Below, one piece after another: positions 52,320 to 62,796 of a stretch of DNA of 64,000 nt. This DNA comes from Opisthorchis felineus (lineage: Eukaryota > Platyhelminthes > Trematoda > Opisthorchiida > Opisthorchiidae). Below the pieces are notes generated by a model that ran no database searches, was not told the DNA's origin, and worked only from the letters and a program-made list of their open reading frames with translations. The position numbers were made by a program, and so were the translations under genes. Numbering within the stretch: the stretch's first letter is position 1; each line of letters begins with the position of its first letter. The stretch is taken from assembly GCA_004794785.1 (NCBI GenBank), contig SJOL01006433.1, positions 460,277-524,276 on the forward strand. The letters run 5' to 3'.

Positions 52320-55300
52320 AGGTGGATAAGTTAATTTAAAGATTGTTTGAAGGCCAAGCACCCAACCATTTGACGATCGGAAGCAACCGGTTATCACCAT
52401 AGGTTCACACCCCCGCATCAACAAGACGTATATAAGCACAAGCACAACAATGTACGGCTCTCACAAATTTCTGCACTACAACGTCCCACCAACATAATAC
52501 TCACGGATGGTGCCACACTGGTTCGTGGCAAAACGTTTACAACCAAATTGCCCAGTTCAGCAGATAAAAACAGCCGTCTATACAGCCTGATCTACCAAGT
52601 TCCCCTTCTACTACCGAGCATTATGTTTTCCCCAACCTGTTCAATATTTCGACACTTAACCGCTACTAATTCATGATAGTCAGTGGTTTTAGAGGACCAT
52701 TAAGCAGCCAGAAAACCCAAATGGTCCCTGTAATTTTTCTAATCCATTTGTTTATGTACCACATTCGTCACGGTATGGCACCAGTTCCGTGGCGGCCTAG
52801 CGGGGTTTTGCCACAGCCACAGACCCCTCTTCTGGGCCTGAAGTTCAACAACAAGCTCCCTATGGTCCACAATATTAATGCCGTGTTACCATGAAGAGGT
52901 TATGTTATCGGATCTCCACAGAGAAGTCCGGTTTGCTCGGACGTGCGCTTTAACCAGATTGGCATGCTTCAAGCAATCGCTACCTTAGTCTTTGGGCTGC
53001 TCGCAGCAGTCGAAATTCTCTCCCAAAGACGAAGAGCGCAAGTTTCTAATGGCATGCCACCCCCATACTTTCCCTCATATTTTAAATCTTTTCGGTCACC
53101 AGAATTACCTGGATCCGTTAGAAAAAGTTCTTATGGGAAGGCTTACGCTGAGCGCAGCACTTCTAAATCCCGTACACTAGTGGTTATCGTAGTTATCTAG
53201 AACCCCCTCATAAAAACTCCTAGCCATCCAAACCTAATTAATAACCAAGGAAACTCGGACCTTTGTGGGAACCCAAGGCTTTCTGCAGCTATATTATGAT
53301 ATCCCGTTTCAAAACCGAAGGTGAAACCAATGCCCCTCTTCCAAGCGTTAAACATCTTTGCCGAACAATCTCAACAGCCTTATAAAAATGATTCTCTTAC
53401 GCATGGCAGATAGTCCCCTCAACGCAGTGCTCTGCTCTGTTTTCTCACCCGCAAATGATGGTAAAACCAAAACAGTATTTTTGGCTGAGGTGTACTACCC
53501 GAAGTTTTGTTTAGGAATGGCGGAGTTTGAGTTTCTAAACCGCAATATTATTGTGAGACGCTAACCTATAAAAATACTCAAACACCAACGGTAGGCATTT
53601 GTCCGCAGCAAGTGATGTATTTCATGGGTACGAGCTATTCGACCTAAACTGTTTCAAAGAAACAGGCAGCACCCCAACCAAGGGGCGGCCACACATTACT
53701 TGGCAGCGACAAAGTCAAATAAGCAAAGCGGGCTAAACAAGCAAAACTGAGTTTAAATGCACCAGAGGAAAATCGGAACGGCGTTAGGGCGTGAGAATTT
53801 ACAAGGTCTGAAAGAAGGATGCTGTGCATACTGTAGAAAATGGCTGTCGCTTTGCTACGCAAATGTTTGTCCTGGCTTCCCTCTAAATAGCATCGTAAAA
53901 ATGGCCTATTATAACACTGTCAGTGTGGCGGCGGATAAAATGGTGGCATTCCGTTAACCCCGCGATCGATGTTGTTGTTTTGCTTATGGTGAAAATGTTA
54001 GGCGGGTTTTCACCAGCAGAATGAACAAATTACCCGGGAGGCCACATTTCTCAAATAGGCAGTGAGTGCGCCGGTGCTTTCAAATGTTGCGCAATTTCAC
54101 ACGGTCAGGCTTGCAGTGGGGGGATCCAACTGCTTTCCTTTGGCTCGCATATTTTTGGGCCGTGAACGTGTCAAGTCTAAAAGCTTTCTGCGCCTGAATT
54201 GATATCCGTCCTTCGTGTTTATCTTTCAAGTTCCGGGGTTTTCAATGACCTGAGGTGGAATTAAACGGTCTTTTAAGCTTACCTAATTACCAGTATTTTG
54301 GATGTCCTAGATTAAAACAATCACTCTAAATCTAACCCTGGGCACTTCATTTGAAGTGCGAGTTTCGCCAGTTCCTTTCAACTTGCCTAACCAGTGTTAC
54401 TATTTCCACGTTAGGCTACGTTTAATCATGACGGTGTTTTCCCTTTTTAGGACTTTGCTTTTGTGGATTCCGTTATTCCACTCAATCCGAATGTTTTTAT
54501 GTGGATAGTGCAGAGTAATTCGTTCAATCATTCGCTGCCTTGTAGTAGTGAAGGACGAACAACAGCTCTTCTCTGCTCAATCCTGGTGTTTATGCGCAAG
54601 TGTCGGGTGCTCTAGACACGCACGTTCAAGTAACAAAATGCTGTGAAGGCTTTTTCAATTAGTGCGTTCAATTCAGCATTAACGGTTGCACATTTAGATG
54701 GGGTGCCGCTAGGCTAGCAGAAATCCGTGCACCAAGCTACATTGCGACGATTTTGCAGCATACTTCGTTTCCCGGTTTCACTCCACCGTGCGGGTCAAAG
54801 AAAAAATACTCATACTTAAATCAAATCTGAATGCCTCTGGACCAAATGTAGGATCGGCTACTCTAAATTAGATCACATTTTGGAACATATGACGCAAAAC
54901 GCCACCACGCGGATGGTTGTTTTTTACCGGCCGAAAAGGTCTGGAGGCCTTAACTTTGATTTACATTTCTCGGTTAACTGTGCTGCTGCGCCCCTGTGCT
55001 TTCATCTCAGTGTGAAGGAACTTTATGGGTCGTCTAATTTGTCTGGATGGCCAAAATTCTGTGGTTAAATCCGCGGCACTTCCCTGTTGACTGAGTTGCC
55101 AGCTTAAGTGAGGAATTAAAAGGAGTGATCAATTCAGTTGAGGAAATTTTTCCTGGATTTGACTTGCATAAACTTAACGCAAACGGTTTTTAACCCTTTT
55201 GAAATCCACACTGCAATTGGGGAGCATCTTCCTCAAGAACGCCGCCGGCCAGCCGGCTAAGCAAGATATGAGCCGTTATCGTTCCAGCCCTTGCATGGGA

Positions 55301-55680
55301 GCCCAACTGCGCAGAAATTAACCGTCTTTTGAAGACTTCAACTATCCTCTTACAGGGCAATTATCAGTGCACCCCTCGACTTACACAAAACGTCTTCCGG
55401 CTGTTAACTTTCATTGTGAAAGTGAAAAAGTACGCTATGTAGTGTAGGTCCTCCCAACGTAAGCACATGTGCATACCAGCCTCCCAAACCAGGTGCTCAG
55501 TTTGCTGGTCGTCTTCCAGGTCAAGATACTTGACGTTTGGCCCTGGTGCTTTAAGGCCACTGAAGACTTTCTTGTAGTGGTGCCAGCTTGTATACATCTA
55601 AAACTTCTAGTTCGTTTTTTTCTGTAGGTGTTTCAAAATCTTGATCCGAAACCCTAATCATTCTCTCTAACCTAGTTAGT
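52320..55680. other. unassigned stretch, about 3.4 kb
   Basis: No domain can be named. Open frames up to about 85 codons occur on both strands; that at 55,597-55,364 (minus, 77 codons) includes LKAPGPNV, a weak echo of the KAPGPD motif of LINE RTs, but the continuation does not fit. A small hairpin gcacttca-tt-tgaagtgc is at about 54,344-54,361. Confidence 0.4.
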
Positions 55681-55684
55681 TTTA

Positions 55685-57050
55685 TTATTGTTTAATTTGG
55701 CGGGCGGGTGCATACCATCATGCATGATCACAATGGCAAAATCAAAATAAGAGCCCAACTGATGGGATATGCAGTTACTCAGGTTTGCGCGGAACGGGGA
55801 ATTCGCACAAATAGTGGGCATTATCTGACACAGCTTCGGTCATGCCTTGACTGGCGCGGATTAAATGCGGAAGATATCGAGGGTAGAGGAGCAATCATTA
55901 GGAGGTTTCCCATGTTTTGGGGAACATATCAATCTGAAGCAATTTCAAATAGTTACAATTTGGAAATGGCATGCACCAACAGAACGAGGGGCGGCAAAAT
56001 TTGGGCATCTTGCGTGGCACGTGACAAGAAAACCGCAAGTTGCGGAAAATGACGAACCAGGACAACGGATCTGGTGATCAGCAGTGTTACAGTGATTCGG
56101 GAGGTCAATTTGAATAAAAACTGAATATCATTGCTGAGACTCCGTGGCCCAAGACAGCTGTGGTTATGGTCAGGGACTCGAAAACCGTAAGTGGGATGAT
56201 GAAGTGGTGGAATTCACGATACGGATAATTGGTAGCCTGAATCTCAGAACCACGGTGCGCAGTGAAACTGTATAGACCAATTGGTGTCGCTGCTAGAGCA
56301 CAGTCAATAGCAAAGGTTCCCTGGGAGATTGATTTATTGATAACGCACTGGACGAAGTGCGAACTGTAAAGAAAATGATTGACTCTGTGGAGAGTACAAA
56401 GTGGAAGCCTACTGAGATCCAAACAAAAGGTTCAGCAGATTAGAACGAACTCGTTGCGGAGGTGGCCCGGGCCAGGAAAAAAATCGTTCATAGTTGTAGT
56501 AAAAGAAACGAGAGGGCACGATCACACAAAGGGAGGGAGTAGTTGCGTGTCTGCCATCAGACTGTGTATGGATGTGCCACGCGATCACCAAGAAAGCCCC
56601 GGTACGGATTTCATAGCTAAGATGATCGGACGGGGACGTGCAATTCTGTGGGCAGCGGGATTTTTGGGTTGGCCAAGGGGATCTTCACAGGTAGAACAAA
56701 GCCAATGTGGGATCCCAGGTATTTTTTAGTTCTGTTAAAGATCTCGTTGGATGTAAAACACAAACCAGGTGGAAGGGTTAACGACTATACATGGCGTTTG
56801 ATGCACCCGCTGTCGAAGGTCGAAGCTGGATAACTCTGCTGGAGTAGGAGAGTGCTGATGAAGGGAGGTCACCGGTTTCACTAACCTGGGTTCCCGCGCT
56901 CATGTTAGTAATGGAGCAACGCAAAAGCAGGCCGTCGATGCCTGTAGAATGCAACTTGCAGAGGAGGGTGCTGTGGGGAATTTGGTCTAGCGCCTACACT
57001 GCTAACAGACAACGCAGATGTGTTGTGTTCGGCTCAACAACGGATATAGT
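55685..57050 (-). mobile_element. LINE-D copy D4 with RT remnant
   Basis: Left end tattattgttta, then the family landmarks in order: ttggggaacatatcaatctg at 55,916, gtggcacgtgacaagaaaac at about 56,013, cagtgaaactgtatagacca at about 56,260, ggttcagcagattagaacga at about 56,429, catcagactgtgtatggatg at about 56,552. It extends further than the other copies: at 57,000-56,850 the minus strand reads ALDQIPHSTLLCKLHSTGID and then ITNMSAGTQVSETGDLPSS, a CR1/jockey-type RT segment just after motif A. This identifies LINE-D as a CR1-like LINE read on the minus strand. Stops interrupt the frame. Confidence 0.8.
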
Positions 57051-57806
57051 GGGATAGCAGCAGGGCCAGAACCTTAGGGAGAACAAGGTATCACAAAGGC
57101 AACGGTCACTTTATTATGAGAAAACTTATGCAATTGTTGGCGCACGTAATTGTCCCACGACTGGCAGTGTTTGCTGTACAGGTCCAAGTACCATCCAAGT
57201 AACCATTGCACGTAACCACACGTAAGCCATTGCAAACGGCTTTCAAATGAAATGAAGGAAAAATCATCGCGACTGTTTTCCAAAATGTAGTGACGGTTAC
57301 GGCTGTCAGTGGTTTTTGTCACGGAATCCGTTATAGAACGAACCAAAGCAAACCAAAGTAGCAACAAATCGAAAAGAACATCGCCTTGACGAAACATCTA
57401 GCTAGAAAGCTGAACATGATATCTCAATGATGACAGTAGTCTCCCACTCATTATTATTACACACAGCAGTAGAACGAATCTAATCATGTATGAGCAAAAT
57501 GGTGTGCTACAACTCCTCCGTTTTTGCATAAACAGCTCCTGACAATTACCCAATGCGCCATCACAGCAGAGAGCGGGAGTTACGAGAACCAAGCCAAAGA
57601 AGGTGAAGGATGACTGGACTGAACGATAGACCAGCGTGATTGAAATTTACCCGACAGTCAGCACCAGAACTACGGTGACCTCCAGTGTATTGTAACTCTG
57701 TCGCTGAAGCAGGGTGCACCCAATGAGAACTGGAATCATTTGGCAAAATGACGCTTTGCGAAATGCGATGTTGCGGATGGTCACAAAGGCCATTGAGAAA
57801 TAAAAA
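57051..57806. other. unassigned left flank of the Gypsy element
   Basis: A 107-codon minus frame (57,397-57,074) is open, begins MFRQGDVLFDLLLLW and shows no known domain. The left flank ends in aataaaaagg at the LTR. Confidence 0.4.
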
Positions 57807-58200
57807 GGTTAGGCGGAATACCACACGAATTCCGATTTGCCGCTCGCAGTCAGGTGCTGCTACGGCCGAGAAGCCTACCCGGCGCAAGATTGGCCAAAAT
57901 TTCAGGACGTTTGCCACCCCGGCATCAAGCCGAGATGTGATTGGTCGAAAATCTAGGCCCAACAGCCAACCATGACGCAGTATTGGCCGAATGCCGGTCG
58001 TCAATGGTGCCTCCAGAAGGCGTCAGAATTTCCAGAAAGTTGTCGCCGCTTACATTATATACATGAAGCGCTGTGCAAATGTTCTTGACTTCGTTTTTGG
58101 CGTTAATATACCTTGCGCACCTTTGGTGGTTGTTTTGACGCGAATGCTAGCTTGAGAGGCTCAGACCGGGAACTAAGTTGAGGAAAATGCCGTTACTACA
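57807..58200 (+). repeat. 5' LTR, 394 bp
   Basis: It aligns end to end with 62,403-62,796 at the same length. The expected TG start reads GG here, while the end is ACTACA. A TATATA candidate promoter is at 58,056-58,061 and is conserved in the other LTR. The block of attggccaaaatttc through gattggtcgaaaatcta is nearly identical in both. Confidence 0.95.
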
Positions 58201-58221
58201 ATTGGCGAACGGGAGCCCGCG
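58201..58221 (+). promoter_or_regulatory. Candidate primer-binding site
   Basis: Two bases after the 5' LTR the sequence TGGCGAACGGGAGCCCG begins. TGG is the complement of the tRNA CCA end, as expected for a primer-binding site. I cannot name the tRNA. The gag ATG follows at 58,222. Confidence 0.5.
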
Positions 58222-59220
58222 ATGTCAATCGAATTTAGTCAGCTTCGAGAATTATTGCAGCAGCAACAAAAGCAGTTTGAAGAAGCGCAACTGAAGCTCA
58301 TTGAATCACTGACTCAGAGACTGCATATCCAGACAGCAGCAGCCAGTACTGGTGAGTCTTCTGTTTCCTCAACTGATGCAGCCGCGGCCTCAATTACGGA
58401 GTCCACATTCGACCCTCTTTCTGGGCACACTTTTGACTCCTGGTTCAAGCGGTACGAAGAAGTGTTCCAGACTGATTTTTCCAAGTTTGATGATGAGTGA
58501 AAAGTCAGATTATTGCTGCAAAAACTCGGTACACCGGAACATGAACGGTACACAAATTTCCTTCCCCCCAAGCTGCCCCGCGACCCTAGCTTTGATGAAA
58601 CGGTCAGAACACTGTCTCAGCTATTCTGCGATCAAACATCACTGTTCAATATCCGTTACCAAAGCCTAAAGTTGGTCAAGAAATATGATGATGATTTCAT
58701 TGCATTTGCCGGTGTTGTCCATCGGAATTGTGAGCGCTTCAAGCTCAGCTCAGTGACGGAGAATCAGTTCAAGTGCCTCACTTTTGTATCCCGCCTCCAG
58801 TCGTCCCAAGATGCTGACATCAGAGCCCGGCTGCTTAACAGAATTGAACAGGATGCTGAAATGACGTTGCAGATCCTCACCACTGAATGTCAACGCCTCA
58901 TCAACCTGAAGCACGACATGGCTATGATCGGCCAGTCACCTGTGACTTCAAGCAGCTGCGTACACGCAATCAACTCCAGCGCGTCAAAGAAATCTGACAA
59001 CAAGCCCGATCGAAAACAGAGCAAGCTTCCCACAAGTTGCTGGCATTGCGGTGAGTGGCATTTCGCTTGTGTTTGCCGGTTTAGGCGTCAAAAATGTGCC
59101 AGCTGAAATCATCGTGGCCACAAAGATAATTTATGTCTACCTCAGAGGCCGCAGCCACCCGCACACCACCGTGCAGCCCACAAATCGCGGTTCACCTCGA
59201 TGACGGCCACATTCAAAGTT
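58222..59220 (+). pseudogene. gag of the Gypsy element, broken by two TGA codons
   Basis: The ATG at 58,222 opens MSIEFSQLRELLQQQQ, a Gln-rich helical start. LSGHTFDSWFKRYEEVF precedes a TGA at 58,498, after which the same frame continues with LLLQKLGTPEHERYTNF, QLFCDQTSLFNIRYQ, DDDFIAFAGVVHRNCERF and DADIRARLLNRIEQDAE. A first zinc knuckle C-x2-C-x3-H-x4-C is at 59,038-59,076. A second (59,095-59,136) has its second Cys codon replaced by TGA at 59,104. Gag packages RNA and assembles particles in the cytoplasm. Because gag and protease share the frame, the ORF was probably continuous before the stops. Confidence 0.9.
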
Positions 59221-62200
59221 GATTTTGCTTGCCGAAAACAGTTCGTGACGGTTCGTATCAACAACATCCCGGTTCGTTTGCAGCTTGATACGGGCTCCGA
59301 CATCGCACTGCTCGGCGAACGAACATGGAAATGAATTGGTAGGCCTCACGTGAAACCGACCGAACATTGGGCCCGTAATGCTTCTGGTGGTAAACTGAAG
59401 TTGACTGGCGAGGATAACTGCTCTATAAGCTTCAATGGCTCGAAGACACTAGCCACGTGCTACCTGACGTCATGCCCCAAACTTGATCTCATGGGGCTGG
59501 ATTGGATCGAAAAGCTGAATCTGCTGGAGAAGCCAATTAATTCTATTTGCAAACTCACGCACGCAGCACCCGGAGGTGCCCTTAAACCAACTCTTGTTGC
59601 GAAGCGTTCATTTGAGGACCTCTTACAACACTATGCATCTATATTCGCCGACGAGCTTGGAAGCTGCACAAAAGCAAGAGCCAGACTGTGCCCCCTCCCC
59701 AGTGCCAAACCAGTTTTTGAGCCTAAACGCACAGTACCATATGCAGCCTTGCCTACCGTTAACCAAGAACTGGACCGACTACAGAAGGCTGGTGTTCTCC
59801 AACGGCCCAACTACTCCTCATGGGCCGCACCGATCGTGTTGGTGAAGAAGGCTAACGGGACAATTCGGTTGTGTGCAGATTTATCTACTGGTCTCAATGC
59901 TGCACTGGATACCCATCAATACCTCTGCCTCTTCCAGACGACATGTTCGCGAAATTGAATGGGGATAAATGTTTCGCGAAGATTGACTTGGCCGATGATT
60001 ACCTGCAGGTTGAAGTTGAGGAAGAATCCCAAAAACTTCTGACGATCAATACGCTCCGCGGTCTGCTCCAGTATACTCTACTGCCGTTCGGTGTCAAAAC
60101 AGCCCAAGCCATCTTCAGCAGATCATGGATACAATGCTGAAAGACGCTCCATGCGTTGCTGACTATTTGAACGATCTCATTATCATGGGTTCCAACCCCC
60201 GCGAATTGTGGCAGTGCCTCGATTACGTACTTGGTCGTATGCAAGAATATGGCTTCAGAGTGCGCCGAGAAATGTGCGCTTTCTTCATGCGGTCGATAAA
60301 GTACCTTTGTTTTATCATTGACCAACATGGCCGCCGACCAGACCCGGAGAACATCGAAGCCACCAAACGTATGCCAGAACCCACAGACGTGACGTCCCTT
60401 AGGTCTTTCTTCGGTCTCGTAAGTCATTACAGTTCATCTTTGCCTGCCATGCATCGCCTCCGAGGGCCACTAAACCAGCTACTTACCAAAGACCACAAGT
60501 GGACATGGTCAGAAGAATGCCAACGCGCCTTTAACTCTGTCAAGTGCATGCTAAGTTCCGATTGGCTACTCACACACTACGATCCATCGCTGGAAATCGT
60601 TGTGGCTTGGGATGCCTCGAACTTTGGATTTGACGCTGTGATTTCCCATGTATTTCCAGATAGCAGCCAGAAATCCGTTTCTCCTGCGTCCAGGTCACTG
60701 ACTTCAGCCGAGCGCAACTACAGTCAGATAGAAAAGGAATGTTTGGCGATCGTGTTTGCCGTTGAGAAGTTTCATAAAATGCTCTACGGCTGTCAGTTCA
60801 CCCTACTGACCGATCACAAGCCACTTCTTGCTGTGTTTGTTTCGAAGAAAGGAATCCCGGCATTTACTGCCAACCACCTACAGCGATGGGCCACTCTGCT
60901 TCTGGGATATGACTTCAGGATAAAGTACTAGTCCAGCACCAGCCTCGGACAAGCCGACGCACTGTTGCGCCTCATTGATTCAAGTAGGCCAGTACCAGAA
61001 GATACTGTAGTTACAACAATTGCCTTGGAACCGGAGGTTAACCGCGTAGTATCCGAAGCGGTTCGCATTCTCCCAGTGACCGCCGACGTGGTCCGCCAGG
61101 CTACTGACAAAGACCCTGTGCTGCAGCAAGTCATTAAGTACCACCGCAATCTGTGGCCGCGTACCTGTCCAAAAGACGGACTGAGACCTTACTTTAACCG
61201 GCGTGATGCACTATCACTAGTCGATGGATGCCTTTTGTTTCCGATCGCGTTGTCATCCCAAAGAAGTTGCAATCAGCCGTTTTGGATCAGTTTCATAAAG
61301 GGCACCCGGGAACAAACAGGATGAAGGCCCTTGCTCAGAGTTACGTCTACTGGCCTGTGATAGACTCCCAGATCGAGCAAGTCTCAAAATCTTGCCTGCG
61401 GTGCGCTGAAGCATCCAAGTGACCCGTGAAAACCTACCTACGCTCGTGGCCACAACCGACCGAACCCTGGTCGCCAATTCACATCGATTATGCAGGTCCA
61501 GTGGGTGGCCAACAGTTTTTGGTCGTGGTTGACGCTTACAGCAAATGGCCGGAAATTTTTCCGGTGAACAGCCCCACAACTGCCACTACAGTCCTGGAAC
61601 TCCGACGACTGCCCAGTCGCTTTGGAACGCCAGAAACTATTGTACCCGACAACGGCAGTCAGTTCACGTCGTCGGCGCTCGTAAACTTTCGTCGGGAGTA
61701 TGACATGACGCATGTCAGCTTGCCGCCGTTTCATCCACAGTCGAACGGCCAGGCGGAACGCCTCAATGACACTCTGAAGCCGGCACTCCAAAAGTCCAGA
61801 AAGGAAGGACCAACGGAAGAGATTTTGCAAAGTTTCCTGCTGGCATATCGAGCGACTCCAACCCCAACTCGCCTGATGGAGTGTCACCAGCATGAGCACT
61901 GCTCCAAAGTAAGGTTCGAACACCGCATGACACTATCCGGCCACAGAAGAGGCAGGCTAGTCACCGCAACACCAGAATGGAAGAACAGCTCAACCGGTAT
62001 CATGGAGCAACTGCGCGCTTTTTCAGTGAAGACCAGAGAGTGTTGGTTCGTGGCCACAGCGGCAGACACCCTACGTAGATTCCAGGACTCATTCTTCGCC
62101 GGCGCTGCAAAGTGCTCTACGAGATTCAAGTTGGCCGAGCCAGGTGGATACTGCAGACAAACCAAATCCGGCCGACAGAGGTGCAGGTCCCGCTCACGGC

Positions 62201-62373
62201 ACAGTGAGTTGAGTCTAGAGGTGCTTTTAGGCAATTTTGATCTCAGCACCATCCCAGAAAACCCATCAGCTGCTTTGTCAGAGGCCCAGCCTAAGCACGG
62301 ATTACGACGGCGACGCTGGACAGACAGGATTCGCAATCCAGTGAGGCCCCTGCAAGTGAACCCGCGGCTTTGA
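59221..62373 (+). pseudogene. pol of the Gypsy element (PR-RT-RNase H-IN), broken
   Basis: Protease: LQLDTGSDIALLG with D-T-G at 59,287-59,295, TGA at 59,332, then LDLMGLDWIEKL. RT: WAAPIVLVKK and RLCADLSTGLNAAL; after a frame change KIDLADDYLQVEV and LLPFGVKTAQAIF; after another, ADYLNDLIIMG, where YLDD has become YLND (60,164-60,175). RNase H: WDASNFGFDAV, QIEKECLAIVFAVEKFHK, LLTDHKPLL, then TAG at 60,929. Integrase: HKGHPGTNRMKALAQSYVY and CLRC (zinc region), TGA at 61,420, then catalytic D at 61,486, D in VPDNGSQF (61,648) and E in NGQAER, with exactly 35 residues between the last two. The C-terminal part shifts frame near 61,890; the frame ends with TGA at 62,371. Not functional. Confidence 0.92.
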
Positions 62374-62392
62374 AGCTACGTCAACAAACTTC

Positions 62393-62402
62393 AAGGGGGA
62401 GG
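62393..62402 (+). promoter_or_regulatory. Polypurine tract
   Basis: AAGGGGGAGG lies directly against the TG of the 3' LTR and 20 bases after the pol stop, as expected for the plus-strand primer. Confidence 0.8.
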
Positions 62403-62796
62403 TGTTAGGCGGAATTCCACATGGATCCCGCTTTACTGCTGGCAGTCAGGTGCTGCTACGGCCGAGAAGCCTACCCCGCGCAAGATTGGCCAAAATTTCG
62501 AGACGCTTGCCACCCCGGCATCAAGCCGAGATGTGATTGGTCGAAAATCTAGACCCAACAGCCAATCATAAAGCAGTATTGGCCGAGTACCGGTTGCCAA
62601 TGGCGCATCCAGAAGGCGTCAGAATTTCCAGAAAGTTGTCGCCGCTTACACTATATACATGAAGCGCTGTGCAAATGTTCTTGACTTCGTTTTGGGCGTT
62701 AATATACCTTGCGCACCTTTTGTGTTTGTTTTGACATGAACGCTAGCTTGGGAGGCTCAGACCGAGAACTGAGCTGAGGAAAGTGCCGTTACTACA
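62403..62796 (+). repeat. 3' LTR, 394 bp
   Basis: Starts TGTTAGGCGG and ends ACTACA, with canonical TG...CA termini. TATATA is at 62,652-62,657. It matches the 5' LTR over its full length with about 35 differences by hand count. Confidence 0.95.

Larger units (their letters stand above)
57807..62796 (+). mobile_element. Complete Ty3/Gypsy LTR retrotransposon, inactivated (4,990 bp)
   Basis: Two 394-bp direct LTRs bound a Gag-Pol region whose order PR, RT, RNase H, IN is that of Ty3/Gypsy. Gag and the start of Pol share one frame, so the ancestor probably had a single Gag-Pol ORF. By hand I count about 35 differences between the LTRs (about 9%), so the insertion is not recent. In-frame stops lie at 58,498, 59,104, 59,332, 60,929 and 61,420; frame changes near 59,920, 60,115, 61,245 and 61,890. 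The RT catalytic site is altered. Flanks are A-rich (aaaaagg on the left, aaagg on the right), so a 5-bp target duplication is possible but unclear. Related fragments are at 551-745, 2,527-3,600 and probably 38.8-42.0 kb. Confidence 0.95.

Noticed and set aside
57561..58004. 147-codon minus-strand frame
   Set aside because: Runs antisense through the 5' LTR; the same translation recurs in the inverted LTR fragment at 610-795, so it follows the repeat and not a gene.
61426..62373. 315-codon frame as a separate gene
   Set aside because: It is the integrase end of the Gypsy pol, in the same frame as the preceding zinc region, and its C-terminal third is out of register with the true integrase tail.
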